Source: an uncultured beta proteobacterium | Lineage (GTDB): Bacteria > Pseudomonadota > Gammaproteobacteria > Burkholderiales > Rhodocyclaceae | NCBI GenBank assembly: GCA_903886975.1 | Contig: CAISOB010000015.1 | Coordinates: forward strand, 1-64,000 | Direction: 5' to 3' | DNA length: 64,000 bases | Part shown: piece after piece, positions 1-8,153 of the stretch | How the letters are laid out: each line of letters begins with the position of its first letter | Position numbering within the stretch: position 1 is the stretch's first letter | Translations under genes and position numbers: made by a program | Notes under the pieces: model-generated | Told to the model about the DNA's origin: nothing | What the model saw: only the letters and a program-made list of their open reading frames with translations | Database searches by the model: none

Positions 1-106
1 CAATCTTCAAGAGATTGGGCGTAAACGTCGTGATCAGCATGCCGATGAACAGCGGAACCACCATCATGCCGCCCGGAACCTTGTTAACTGCTTGATAAAT
101 TTTCAC
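1..106 (-). CDS. kdgT: 2-keto-3-deoxygluconate permease, N-terminal part (cut by window edge)
   Basis: Only about 35 codons lie in the window, read leftward from a GTG start at 106-104. A GGAGGGG ribosome site lies just upstream at 111-117. The translated start contains KVPGGMMVVPLFIGMLITT, which matches the conserved N-terminus of KdgT permeases (proton symport of 2-keto-3-deoxygluconate, inner membrane). The assignment rests on recalled similarity to this short segment. The rest of the gene is outside the window, so integrity cannot be judged. Confidence 0.7.
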   Translation of the reverse strand, partial: MKIYQAVNKVPGGMMVVPLFIGMLITTFTPNLLKI

Positions 107-437
107 TTGACCCCTCCACTGAGTTTTGATTAAAGGCAAACTACGGAACTCTCGTCGTCGTGATCTGGCGGTTTAAACCCCGCTCTAGGCAGCTTGCACC
201 GATCGCTCGACCTTGATGTCTAGCCATCCAGCACAATCCGTGCCACGGTCATTGACACGACAAATCCGCATTTATTGCGCAATGTGCTTGTTTTTACCGC
301 GCACATTGCGGCATTATGCGTCATTACATTGAAGTGGTAGGCCTTGCGGCGATTCGCCAAGGCGCGGCTGTAACCAGATAACGAGACAACGTGCGGCACA
401 GGATGAAAGCCGCCCGATCCGCAGCCGTGCTTGTGCG
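107..437. other. Intergenic stretch upstream of kdgT
   Basis: This gap of about 330 bases separates the kdgT start from the end of the DUF4124 gene; both are read leftward. No convincing gene is seen; the open frames here lack ribosome sites and protein-like composition. Its one clear structure is the inverted repeat at 274-310, listed separately. The promoter for kdgT should lie here, but I cannot place its -35 and -10 boxes. Confidence 0.5.
274..310. promoter_or_regulatory. Inverted repeat, possible operator or terminator
   Basis: CGCAATGTGC at 278-287 is repeated exactly in inverse as GCACATTGCG at 301-310, with a 13-base spacer. The left arm overlaps a second palindrome, ATTGCGCAAT (274-283). 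It lies 170-200 bases upstream of the kdgT start and downstream of the DUF4124 gene. It could be an operator for a sugar-acid regulator. It could also be the transcription end of the upstream gene, but there is no clear T run next to the stem. Its function is not established. Confidence 0.4.
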
Positions 438-893
438 CTAGTGGATGCTCAAGTTTCGTCCCTGCTGGAGGGCGGTGTGGTGCCTGCCAACGCGCCGTCG
501 GTCGCCCTGTCGATTCGGGAGGAAAGGCAGCACGGTTATGGGCTCGCTCAAAACCTGTGCCGGCGGCCACCATGGGCTGCAATCCATCGCCTGCGGATCA
601 CACGCCGCGAGCTGCGGCGTTGGCAGGCGATTTGCCGCTTTGATTTCCCGTTCGAGCGATTGAATGCGCTCGGACAGGCGGCGCAGTTCAGCTTCGCCGA
701 TCGCGGCCGCAACCGGCGGCGGCTCGGGCTCGCTACGGACCACCGTGAGCAGACGGGCACCCTTGGGCGGGGGCATGTCGCTGATATTCACCTGACCGAA
801 AGCATCAACCCATTTGTAAATGTCGCCGACGGCTGATCCGGGCACCAGACCGAGGACGAACAGCGGCACAACATAGAACGAGCGCAGGGACAT
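438..893 (-). CDS. DUF4124-type exported protein
   Basis: A 151-residue protein with an N-terminal hydrophobic signal-like segment (about residues 3-21), followed by GDIYKWVDAFGQVNISDMPP. This is the typical DUF4124 pattern (IYKWVDxxGxxxxSDxPP) of small periplasmic or envelope proteins. A charged stretch that could form a short coiled coil follows (about residues 65-85, RRLSERIQSLEREIKAA). The start at 893 was chosen because GGGGG lies at proper distance; an in-frame ATG nine bases earlier (902) lacks that spacing. No enzymatic function is known for the domain. Confidence 0.6.
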   Translation of the reverse strand: MSLRSFYVVPLFVLGLVPGSAVGDIYKWVDAFGQVNISDMPPPKGARLLTVVRSEPEPPPVAAAIGEAELRRLSERIQSLEREIKAANRLPTPQLAACDPQAMDCSPWWPPAQVLSEPITVLPFLPNRQGDRRRVGRHHTALQQGRNLSIH

Positions 894-1236
894 GATCGTC
901 ATCCCCCAAAAAAGCGGCCCGGTCGTCACATCCAGCAACTGGTCGTCGCAAAGCAGCAGGCAGGGCATCACCAAGCACGGCGCAGCCGAGAAGAATTTCC
1001 GCGCGGCACTTGGTCCGTGAGTTTGACTCGCGTCGATCGAAAGGGTTTCACGACCGGTCCTTGCGGTGCAAGCGCAGCTCCATCCTGTTGGTCTCGTGTT
1101 GGCGACGCAATAATCGTGTGCGACAAGAGGAAATTCGCTACAATTATGCGAGTTGCATGTTTGACGGTTCTTGGAAACCGCGACCTGGCGATCACCGATA
1201 TTGGGTTTAGGCATAATTTTCTTGAAGACGGCGACC

Positions 1237-1554
1237 ATGAGGAAACTCTACTTGCTCATAATCATTTTTTTGATCTATGCCGTTGTTTCCGAATTGTCTG
1301 CAAAGAAGAAGGCGGAGATATTCTGCGGCTCGGTGCGCCTCGGAAATCCGACGGTCGAATTGAGGACTCGGGCGATCGCCGCCGGGGCCAGAGCGAACGC
1401 GACTAACTGGGTCGATAGCGAAAATTCTTCGCGACAGCTGGCAATAACCTTCACCGGCTACTATCCCGGTTCCGATTATATTTGCCTGGTTACCGAAAGC
1501 GGCGGCCTCGCTATTGCAAAGAACGGAGACATTGCCACCTCGCTGCTGCAGTAA
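1237..1554 (+). CDS. Small protein with N-terminal membrane anchor, unknown function
   Basis: A 105-residue protein starting MRKLYLLIIIFLIYAVV, which is a signal peptide or single membrane helix. A soluble part with two cysteines follows (FCGSVRLG near residue 30 and DYICLV near residue 81). A pair of cysteines in an exported domain could form a disulfide. I do not recognise the family. Longer upstream starts are possible, but only this ATG places the hydrophobic segment at the N-terminus. Confidence 0.45.
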   Translation: MRKLYLLIIIFLIYAVVSELSAKKKAEIFCGSVRLGNPTVELRTRAIAAGARANATNWVDSENSSRQLAITFTGYYPGSDYICLVTESGGLAIAKNGDIATSLLQ

Positions 1555-1875
1555 CGATTGAATTTCGCAATGGGGGCGTGCCATCTGGAAGGGATCCAGT
1601 AGCGCGCGTATTTTCACGTCGAACTTTCCTTTCATGCGCTCGCCACGCCCCCTCATCTTCTTTGAACTGCCGGAACGAAAGCCCGCAGGCTGACCTACCT
1701 GGTGGCCGTGCCGCTGTTTTTGGCAATCTGTGGCTTGGCCTGGCTGGGATTCGCGCGGCCGCTTCGGAATATTCAAGGCCATGGGGAAAATGTCACCGCC
1801 GTATGGTAGCGTGGCGTATTAACAAAAACCGCGGCCTGACGGATTCAGGTCAATGAGGCAACGGAGGAATCGGCG
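1555..1875. other. Intergenic stretch with a possible gene remnant
   Basis: About 320 bases without a convincing gene. One frame from 1675 to the stop at 1807-1809 reads as a hydrophobic, membrane-like peptide (LTYLVAVPLFLAICGLAW). It has no ATG and only weak GTG starts (1702, 1708), and is closed upstream by a stop at 1663. It may be a very small membrane protein or a decayed fragment. Nothing else is seen. Confidence 0.4.
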
Positions 1876-2064
1876 ATGGTTACCAAAAATGCGGGCGAAG
1901 CGGCCAAGAAGTTGAAGGCATTGAACAAGCGGTGCAGAGCCTTGATGCGCCTCATCAAGGCCGGAAAAGCCAGCGCTGCGGAAATCAAGGAATTCACGGC
2001 AATGCCTCGGGAAATCGGGCCCTCGCGCGGGAAATCCCTTAACGCGATGCTGGCGAAGAACTAG
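1876..2064 (+). CDS. Small basic protein, unknown function
   Basis: A 62-residue, lysine/arginine-rich, probably helical protein (MVTKNAGEAAKKLKALNKRC...). A clear GGAGG ribosome site precedes the ATG at about eight bases, which is the main reason to call it a gene. There is no signal peptide or membrane segment. It stands about 80 bases before the next small membrane-protein gene in the same direction and might share its transcript. The family is not recognised. Confidence 0.5.
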   Translation: MVTKNAGEAAKKLKALNKRCRALMRLIKAGKASAAEIKEFTAMPREIGPSRGKSLNAMLAKN

Positions 2065-2144
2065 ACCACAGCCTGACGGTGCGAAGCGCTGCGCCGGCGC
2101 TGCGGCAGCGGCGAGCAGGCGAAATAGTGTGAAGGGAGCTCGTC

Positions 2145-2618
2145 TTGGATTTATGGATTTCACGCAGCAATCCCGGCAAGCAATATCTGGTCTCTGTCGG
2201 CTGCCTCGTGGTGGGGCTGATCTTGTTCGTCAGTTTTCGCGATTATCGGGCGGCCGGTGGCAATGCCGTGGCCGGGTTTTATCTCGGAATGCTACTCGCG
2301 GTGATCGGCATGGCGAGCTTTCTGACAACCGGCAAGCAGTCGGTGCTTGTTGATCCCCAAAAGCGCAGCATCACCATAGTGGACGTCCGCCCGATGTCCA
2401 CGAAACAACGGGTAATCGCTTTCAGCGACGTTATTGACGTCAACATCGGCTATCTGGGCAAGCGGTCGAACGATGTCAGCTGCTACTACTTGCGGCTCAG
2501 CCTGGCAAATGGCGAGGAATACCCGCTGTTCGCGCCGGGTCGATTCTTCGCCGGCGCATCGGACAGATCCGTCGTAGCCGGCTGGCAGAGGCGGCTGCAG
2601 GACGCTATCGACAAGTGA
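2145..2618 (+). CDS. Small membrane protein with two helices, unknown function
   Basis: A 157-residue protein beginning at a TTG codon with GAAGGGAG seven bases upstream. Two hydrophobic helices (about residues 14-30 and 41-61) are followed by a soluble domain with alternating strands (VLVDPQKRSITIVDV, TKQRVIAFSDVIDVNIGY). This resembles the two-helix plus beta-domain architecture of PH-like membrane proteins, but that is architecture only. The C-terminus ends shortly before the convergent LysR gene. Confidence 0.5.
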   Translation: MDLWISRSNPGKQYLVSVGCLVVGLILFVSFRDYRAAGGNAVAGFYLGMLLAVIGMASFLTTGKQSVLVDPQKRSITIVDVRPMSTKQRVIAFSDVIDVNIGYLGKRSNDVSCYYLRLSLANGEEYPLFAPGRFFAGASDRSVVAGWQRRLQDAIDK

Positions 2619-2677
2619 GGCAAGATATCGTCTTGCCGTAGTCGTTTGCGCTCCAACCCTGTCGATTCTGCTCTCGC

Positions 2678-3589
2678 TCAGAAACGCACCAGCGACTGCG
2701 CTAGATAATCGACAAAGGTTCTTACGCGTGCTGAAAGCTGATGCCGCAGCGGATAGACGGCGTAGATATCGGCATCGGGCGTCTGGTATTGCGTGAGAAT
2801 CTGTACCAGGCGACCGCTCTTCAGATAACGTTCGAGATCCCATTCGGCGCGCATCAGGATGCCGTGTCCGTCAAGCGCCCAATTCACGGCGATTTCGCCG
2901 TCGTTGGTGGCCAGGTTGCCGCGCACTTTGACGCTCTCGAAGACGCGGCCGGATACGCGCCCGGCGGATAGCCGCCAAACTCCGTAAGCCTCATCGCCCT
3001 GGCGAATGCTGATGCAGTTGTGCTGGGTCAGGTCATGCGGCACTTTGGGCTCGCCGTGCGCGGCGAGGTATTTCGGCGAAGCGCAGAGCAGGCGCCTATT
3101 GCCGGCCAGTCGCTTGGCGATGACGCGGCTATCGGCAGGTTCACCGAAACGAATGCAGACATCATACTGGTCGTCAGTCATCAGCGGCTGACTGACCGAC
3201 AACTGCAATTGAACGTCGACCTTCGGAAACTGCCGAACGTAGCGTGAAATTACCGGCGCCACCTGCAGACGGCCGAATCCCAGGGTGGCGTTCACGCGCA
3301 ACAAGCCTTTCGGCGTTCCCTTCGACATCGTCATCAATTGATCGAGGTCGTCGATTTCGGCCAGAATGCGCCGCGCGTGCTCGACCAGGACCTCGCCTTC
3401 CGGCGTCAGGCTCATCCGGCGTGTCGTCCGGTTGACCAGCGGCACGCCGATGCGCGCCTCGATCATTGCCAGGCGCTTGCTCACCGCCGGCGTGGTGATG
3501 CCCAGTTCGCGCGCCGCTGCGCTGAGGCTGCCGCAGCTGGCGAGTCTGGCAAAAAACCCAAGTTCCGCAGCTTGGATACCGGCCTTCAT
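2678..3589 (-). CDS. LysR-family regulator, DmlR-like
   Basis: A 303-residue LysR-type transcription factor. It has an N-terminal winged helix-turn-helix (about residues 14-45, containing SLSAAARELGITTPAVSKRL) and a C-terminal periplasmic-binding-like effector domain. It is read divergently from the D-malate/tartrate dehydrogenase operon, the arrangement seen for dmlR/dmlA in E. coli, so control of the operon in response to a hydroxy-dicarboxylate is likely. A perfect T-N11-A box 10 bases in front of its start suggests autoregulation. The inducer is inferred, not shown. Confidence 0.85.
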   Translation of the reverse strand: MKAGIQAAELGFFARLASCGSLSAAARELGITTPAVSKRLAMIEARIGVPLVNRTTRRMSLTPEGEVLVEHARRILAEIDDLDQLMTMSKGTPKGLLRVNATLGFGRLQVAPVISRYVRQFPKVDVQLQLSVSQPLMTDDQYDVCIRFGEPADSRVIAKRLAGNRRLLCASPKYLAAHGEPKVPHDLTQHNCISIRQGDEAYGVWRLSAGRVSGRVFESVKVRGNLATNDGEIAVNWALDGHGILMRAEWDLERYLKSGRLVQILTQYQTPDADIYAVYPLRHQLSARVRTFVDYLAQSLVRF

Positions 3590-3598
3590 TCAGGCTCC

Positions 3599-3621
3599 AT
3601 TGTTGAATTCAGGTTAACAAT
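3599..3621. promoter_or_regulatory. LysR-type operator (ATTGTT-N11-AACAAT)
   Basis: ATTGTT (3599-3604) and AACAAT (3616-3621) form a perfect inverted repeat with an 11-base spacer, the classic LysR T-N11-A box. It lies in the 114-bp divergent region between the LysR gene (start 3589) and the first dehydrogenase gene (start 3704). Its closeness to the LysR start fits autorepression together with activation of the rightward operon. Confidence 0.6.
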
Positions 3622-3703
3622 GGATTGAGTCTAGCAATGTAGCGAGTGAGCGGTCAAATTCGTATAGTGCGTGTACCTTTTACCCAGAACGCAGGAAGAA
3701 ACC

Positions 3704-4780
3704 ATGAAGACCTATCGCATCGCCACGATTCCCGGTGACGGCATCGGCAAGGAAGTGATCCCGGCCGGCCAGCAGGCGCTCGAAGCGCTCGCTGCATCGA
3801 GCACAAGTTTTCGTTTCGAATTCGAGAACTTCGACTGGGGCGGCGACTACTATCGCCAGCACCAGATGATGATGCCGGAAGACGGGTTGGCGGCGTTGCG
3901 CGGCAAGGATGCGATCCTCTTCGGTTCGGCCGGAGACCCGGACATTCCCGACCATATTACGCTGTGGGGCCTGCGCCTGAAGATTTGCCAGGGTTTCGAC
4001 CAGTACGCCAACGTACGGCCGACGCGCATTCTTCCCGGCATCGACGCGCCGCTCAAGCGCTGCCGGATCGAGGACCTCAACTGGGTTATCGTGCGCGAGA
4101 ACTCGGAAGGCGAATACGCCGGTGTTGGCGGTCGCGTGCATCAAGGTTTCCCGATCGAGGCGGCAACCGACCTCTCGATCATGACCCGCGCCGGCGTCGA
4201 GCGCATCATGCGCTTCGCCTTCAGGCTAGCCCAGTCGCGTCCGCGCAAGCTGCTCACCGTCGTCACCAAGAGCAACGCGCAGCGCTATGCCATGGTGATG
4301 TGGGACGAGATCGCCAAAGCGGTTTCCAAGGAATTCCCGGATGTCAGTTGGGACAAGGAACTCGTCGATGCGGCGACGGTGCGCATGGTGCATCGGCCCG
4401 CTTCGCTCGACACCATCGTCGCTACCAATCTGCACGCCGACATCCTGAGCGACCTCGCGGCCGCGCTGGCCGGCAGCATGGGTATCGCGCCGACCGGCAA
4501 TATCGACCCGGAGCGCCGCTTTCCCTCGATGTTCGAACCGATCCACGGCTCGGCTTTCGACATCATGGGCAAAGGTCTCGCCAATCCGGTCGGCACTTTC
4601 TGGTCGGCAGTGATGTTGCTCGAGCATCTCGGCGAAACCGAGGCCGCGCAGCGTTTGATGCAGGCCATCGAACGTGTCACCGCCGACCCCGCGCTGCATA
4701 CCCGCGATCTCGGCGGCAGCGCCGGCACCACCGACGTGACCCGCGCCGTCTGCGCTTTTTTGACGGATGGGAGAGGCTAA
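3704..4780 (+). CDS. Isocitrate/isopropylmalate-type dehydrogenase, D-malate/tartrate branch (divergent paralogue)
   Basis: A 358-residue NAD-dependent beta-decarboxylating dehydrogenase. Visible features are GDGIGKEV (residues 11-18), the substrate-binding RENSEGEYAGVGGR stretch, TKSNAQRY in the catalytic Lys region, HADILSDLAAALAGS with metal-binding aspartates, and EPIHGSAFDIMGKG in the NAD pocket. It is most like tartrate dehydrogenase/D-malate dehydrogenase but clearly less typical than the second copy at 6255 (for example LRLKICQGFDQYANVRP in place of LLKFRREFDQYVNLRP). Its substrate may differ. The start was chosen at MKTYR behind AGGAAG. It is the first gene of an operon with a DctA symporter and the second dehydrogenase. 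Confidence 0.85.
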   Translation: MKTYRIATIPGDGIGKEVIPAGQQALEALAASSTSFRFEFENFDWGGDYYRQHQMMMPEDGLAALRGKDAILFGSAGDPDIPDHITLWGLRLKICQGFDQYANVRPTRILPGIDAPLKRCRIEDLNWVIVRENSEGEYAGVGGRVHQGFPIEAATDLSIMTRAGVERIMRFAFRLAQSRPRKLLTVVTKSNAQRYAMVMWDEIAKAVSKEFPDVSWDKELVDAATVRMVHRPASLDTIVATNLHADILSDLAAALAGSMGIAPTGNIDPERRFPSMFEPIHGSAFDIMGKGLANPVGTFWSAVMLLEHLGETEAAQRLMQAIERVTADPALHTRDLGGSAGTTDVTRAVCAFLTDGRG

Positions 4781-4862
4781 ACGGCCATCCCGCCAATCCC
4801 GAAGGCAGATAATAGCCGGGAATTCGCCACCCAATAAATTACGACGAGAGGAGTCCTACATC

Positions 4863-4919
4863 ATGAGCAAGCGATTCAGCGCAACGCGCAATGTTCGAAC
4901 AGCCGGAGGGAAACCATGA
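4863..4919 (+). CDS. Possible 18-residue leader peptide overlapping the symporter start
   Basis: An ATG at 4863 follows a good AGAGGAG site (4847-4853) at nine bases and opens an 18-codon frame (MSKRFSATRNVRTAGGKP). Its TGA overlaps the ATG of the downstream symporter as ATGA. This geometry is typical of translational coupling. The peptide shows no run of a single amino acid as in attenuators. It could be a real leader or chance; there is no homology support. Confidence 0.35.
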   Translation: MSKRFSATRNVRTAGGKP

Positions 4920-6235
4920 GCGCGACGACTCCAGCCGCAAAGCAACGCACGCCCTTCTGGCAAGACCTGTTCTTCCAGGTGGTCGCCGCCGCGATCATCG
5001 GTGCGCTGCTGGGCATCTTCTTCCCGGCTTTCGCCGAAAGCCTGAAACCGCTGGGCGACGGCTTCATCCGGCTGATCAAGATGGTGTTCGCGCCGATCAT
5101 CGCGCTGACCGTCATCCTCGGCGTCGCGCGCATGGAGAACATGAAGGAACTCGGACGCGTCGGCGTCGTGTCGCTGATCTACTTCGAAGTGGTGTCGACC
5201 TGCGCGCTCATCGTCGGCCTGCTCACCGTACATATCCTGCAGCCGGGCGCCGGCATGAACATCGATCCGGCGACGCTCGACACCAAGGCGCTGTCCAGTT
5301 ACACAGCGGCCAAGACGACGAGCTTCACCGACTTCATGCTCAACATCATCCCGACCAGCATCGTCGATGCCTTCGCCAAGAACGACGTGCTGCAGATCAT
5401 CTTTTTCGCCATCCTGCTTGGCGTCGCGCTCTCGGTGCTCGGCAAACGGTCGAAGCCGCTGGTCGACGTGCTCGAGTCGCTGACCGACGGGATCTTCTAC
5501 ATCGTGCGCCTGATCATGCGCCTGGCGCCGCTGGCGACGCTCGGTGCAATCGCCTTTACCGTTGGCAAGTACGGTTCGGGATCCATCCTCTCGCTCGGCA
5601 AGGTGGTCGGGGCGATGTACCTGACCTGCATCCTGTTCGTCGCCATCGTTCTCAACATCATCGCCCGCTACTGCAAGTTCAGCCTGTGGAAGCTGATCAA
5701 GTACATCAAGGATGAACTCATCACCGTCGTCGCCACCGGCTCGTCCGAATCGGTACTGCCGCAGGTCATGGACAAGCTGGTCAGGCTCGGCGTCTCGCGG
5801 CCGGTGGTCGGGATCGCCATTCCCTCGGGGCTGACCTTCAATCCCGACGGTCAGTGCATCTACTACACGCTGGCGGCGATCTTCGTCGCGCAGGCCACCA
5901 ACACACCGCTGACCATCCTCGATCAGGCGATCGTTCTCGGGGTGCTGATGGTCGCGTCGAAAGGTTCGGCCGGCGTCACCGGCTCGGGCTTCATCACGCT
6001 GGCCGCCGTGCTCGCCTCGATCGGCAAGATACCGGTCGCCGGCATGGTCCTGCTGCTCGGCGTCGACCCCTTCATGTCGCGCGGCCGCGCCTTCGTCAAT
6101 ACCCTCGGCAACGCCGTCGCCGCGCTGTTCATCGGCCGCTGGGTCGATGCCGTCGATTACGTGAAGCTGTACAAGGGACTTGACGGCGAGATCCTCGTTG
6201 AGGCACCTTCGGCCGAAGAAGCGGCCAGCAAGTAA
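4916..6235 (+). CDS. DctA-like dicarboxylate:cation symporter
   Basis: A 439-residue inner-membrane symporter of the DAACS (DctA/GltP) family, about the family's usual length. It has the N-terminal membrane helices, the serine-rich hairpin motif (TGSSESVLP, residues 274-282) and the C-terminal transport core. The usual NLDG signature appears here as NPDG (SGLTFNPDG, residues 304-312), an uncommon change in the unwound helix 7 region that binds cation and substrate. GGAGGG precedes the ATG. Lying between two malate/tartrate-type dehydrogenase genes, it probably imports their C4 hydroxy-dicarboxylate substrate. Confidence 0.87.
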   Translation: MSATTPAAKQRTPFWQDLFFQVVAAAIIGALLGIFFPAFAESLKPLGDGFIRLIKMVFAPIIALTVILGVARMENMKELGRVGVVSLIYFEVVSTCALIVGLLTVHILQPGAGMNIDPATLDTKALSSYTAAKTTSFTDFMLNIIPTSIVDAFAKNDVLQIIFFAILLGVALSVLGKRSKPLVDVLESLTDGIFYIVRLIMRLAPLATLGAIAFTVGKYGSGSILSLGKVVGAMYLTCILFVAIVLNIIARYCKFSLWKLIKYIKDELITVVATGSSESVLPQVMDKLVRLGVSRPVVGIAIPSGLTFNPDGQCIYYTLAAIFVAQATNTPLTILDQAIVLGVLMVASKGSAGVTGSGFITLAAVLASIGKIPVAGMVLLLGVDPFMSRGRAFVNTLGNAVAALFIGRWVDAVDYVKLYKGLDGEILVEAPSAEEAASK

Positions 6236-6254
6236 TCTCGCCACGGGGGAAATT

Positions 6255-7325
6255 ATGAAAACCAACAGGATCGCCGTCATTCCCGGCGACGGCATCGGCA
6301 AGGAAGTCGTCCCGGAAGGAATCCGCTGCCTCGATGCGGTCGCGCGCAGGTTCGGCATAGGCTTCCAGTTCGATGAATTCGACTGGAGCTGCGACTATTA
6401 CCTGCAGCACGGGACGATGATGCCCGACGACTGGAAAGCGCAAATCGGCGGCCATGACGCGATCTTCTTCGGCGCGGTCGGCTGGCCGGCGAAGGTCCCC
6501 GATCACATTTCACTGTGGGGCTCGCTGCTCAAGTTCCGGCGCGAATTCGACCAGTACGTGAACCTGCGCCCGGCGCGGCTGATGCCCGGAATCCCGTCAC
6601 CGCTTGCCGGCCGCAAGTCAGGCGACATCGATTTCTACATCGTGCGCGAGAATACCGAAGGCGAATATTCGAGCGTCGGCGGACGCATGTTCGCCGGCAC
6701 CGAACGCGAATTCGTCGTGCAGGAGAGCGTGTTCACCCGCATCGGCGTCGACCGCATCATCAAGTTCGCGTTCGAACTCGCCAGGTCGCGGCCGAAGAAA
6801 CACCTCACGTCGGCGACCAAGTCGAACGGCATCTCGATTTCGATGCCCTACTGGGACGAGCGCTTCGCCGAAATGGCCACAGCCTACCCGGACGTGCGCA
6901 CCGACAAGTACCACATCGACATCCTAACGGCGAATTTCGTGCAGCACCCGGACTGGTTCGACGTCGTCGTCGCATCGAACCTGTTCGGCGACATTCTTTC
7001 AGACCTCGGGCCGGCTTGTACCGGCACCATCGCCATCGCGCCGTCGGCCAACCTCAATCCGGAACGCAAGTTTCCGTCGCTGTTCGAACCGGTGCACGGC
7101 TCGGCGCCAGACATCTGCGGCAAGGGCATCGCCAATCCGATCGGGCAGATCTGGGCGGCTTCGCTGATGCTCGAAAATCTCGGCTATCGGGAAGCCGCTA
7201 CCGCGGTGCTGCAGGCCATAGAACAGGTACTTGCCGAGGGCCCGCGCACCCCGGATGCCGGCGGTCGGGCGACGACCACCGATGTCGGCAAGGCGATCGC
7301 CGAAGCCATCGCTACGAGGGGGTAA
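6255..7325 (+). CDS. dmlA: D-malate/tartrate dehydrogenase (decarboxylating)
   Basis: A 356-residue NAD-dependent enzyme very close to E. coli DmlA over its whole length. Shared stretches include GAVGWPAKVPDHISLWGSLL, FRREFDQYVNLRP, VRENTEGEYSSVGGR, TSATKSNG, SMPYWDERF, LFGDILSDLGPACTGTI and [16 protein letters not shown]. Members oxidise D-malate to pyruvate and CO2 and many also act on tartrates (TtuC). The start at MKTNR was chosen because GGGGGA lies five bases upstream. It is the third gene of the operon and ends 18 bases before the convergent outer-membrane protein gene. Confidence 0.92.
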   Translation: MKTNRIAVIPGDGIGKEVVPEGIRCLDAVARRFGIGFQFDEFDWSCDYYLQHGTMMPDDWKAQIGGHDAIFFGAVGWPAKVPDHISLWGSLLKFRREFDQYVNLRPARLMPGIPSPLAGRKSGDIDFYIVRENTEGEYSSVGGRMFAGTEREFVVQESVFTRIGVDRIIKFAFELARSRPKKHLTSATKSNGISISMPYWDERFAEMATAYPDVRTDKYHIDILTANFVQHPDWFDVVVASNLFGDILSDLGPACTGTIAIAPSANLNPERKFPSLFEPVHGSAPDICGKGIANPIGQIWAASLMLENLGYREAATAVLQAIEQVLAEGPRTPDAGGRATTTDVGKAIAEAIATRG

Positions 7326-7343
7326 GCCGGACTAATTGCCGCA

Positions 7344-8153
7344 CTAGAATCTGTAAATGACGCCCAGCCGGATCAGGTTGATTTGTTCCTTTGACGTGGA
7401 CAGCGTGACGACATCCGTCGCCAGCGATGAAGGTCCCCGATAGACGGTCGGTATCGTCTGGTTGGTGTTCGTCGACAGGCGAATGTAGGTGTAATCGGCT
7501 TTGAGCGACCAGTTGCGATCGATCGCCCACTCGCCGCCTCCACCGAGCGCGTAACCGAAGGCCATCTTGGAAATGTTGTAGGGAAAGACCTCGATCAGCG
7601 TGCTGCCCACATTCACCGTCGAGGAGAACTTATCTTTGATCTGCCCGTAGGCCAAGCCGGCCGTTCCATAGATCATCAGATTCGGATCGGGCAGATAACC
7701 GATGCGGCCGCGCAGCGTGCTCAGCCAGGGCGTCTTGCTCGAACTCGTGTTGCTGACCAGGGTGCCGGGTGGGGAAACCGCCGGCTGGAATGCGTTTGTC
7801 TTGTTCGAACTTTGGTCATTGAGCTGCAGATCGGCTTCGATGCCGAGCATGATCTTGTCGCGTAACGCCCAGTCATAGCCACCCTGCAGTCCGGCGAGGA
7901 ATTTGTACGGCGAGACCGCGGTCTGGTCGCTTCCCCAGTTGGGCGAGCCGACAAACGGCAGCGAGACGAGCGTTCCGCCCGGAGCGGTACTGTAATTCTG
8001 TCGAGTCTGGATCAGTCCCGCATCTACCCCAGCGTGCCAGCCACCCCACGATACGGGAGCACCGGAGCCCTCGCTTGAGAATGAGTCTGCGGCCAGCGAA
8101 ACTGCGGGCGACAATGCCATCGCAATCAGTAGCGGCATCTCAAGTTTGGCCAT
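7344..8153 (-). CDS. Outer-membrane beta-barrel protein (Omp25/OmpA-like barrel)
   Basis: A 269-residue protein with a signal peptide (MAKLEMPLLIAMALSPAVSLAA) and a mature part of alternating strands typical of eight-stranded barrels: WGGWHAGVDAGL, FLAGLQGGYDWAL, STLRGRIGYLPDPNLMIYG, GGGGEWAIDRNWSLKADYTY, and a terminal LIRLGVIYRF ending in aromatic Phe, as outer-membrane assembly requires. The start at 8153 was chosen because AGGAG is seven bases upstream; the ATG at 8159 is too close to it. Function beyond surface or structural barrel is unknown. Confidence 0.8.
   Translation of the reverse strand: MAKLEMPLLIAMALSPAVSLAADSFSSEGSGAPVSWGGWHAGVDAGLIQTRQNYSTAPGGTLVSLPFVGSPNWGSDQTAVSPYKFLAGLQGGYDWALRDKIMLGIEADLQLNDQSSNKTNAFQPAVSPPGTLVSNTSSSKTPWLSTLRGRIGYLPDPNLMIYGTAGLAYGQIKDKFSSTVNVGSTLIEVFPYNISKMAFGYALGGGGEWAIDRNWSLKADYTYIRLSTNTNQTIPTVYRGPSSLATDVVTLSTSKEQINLIRLGVIYRF

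Noticed and set aside
1675..1809. Hydrophobic 44-codon frame as a small membrane protein gene
   Set aside because: No ATG, no ribosome site, only weak GTG starts; recorded as a possible remnant instead.
4856..6358. 500-codon open frame on the minus strand
   Set aside because: Lies opposite the DctA-like symporter gene; its translation is low-complexity in Asp/Arg/Glu/His, as expected from a high-GC shadow frame, with no family features.
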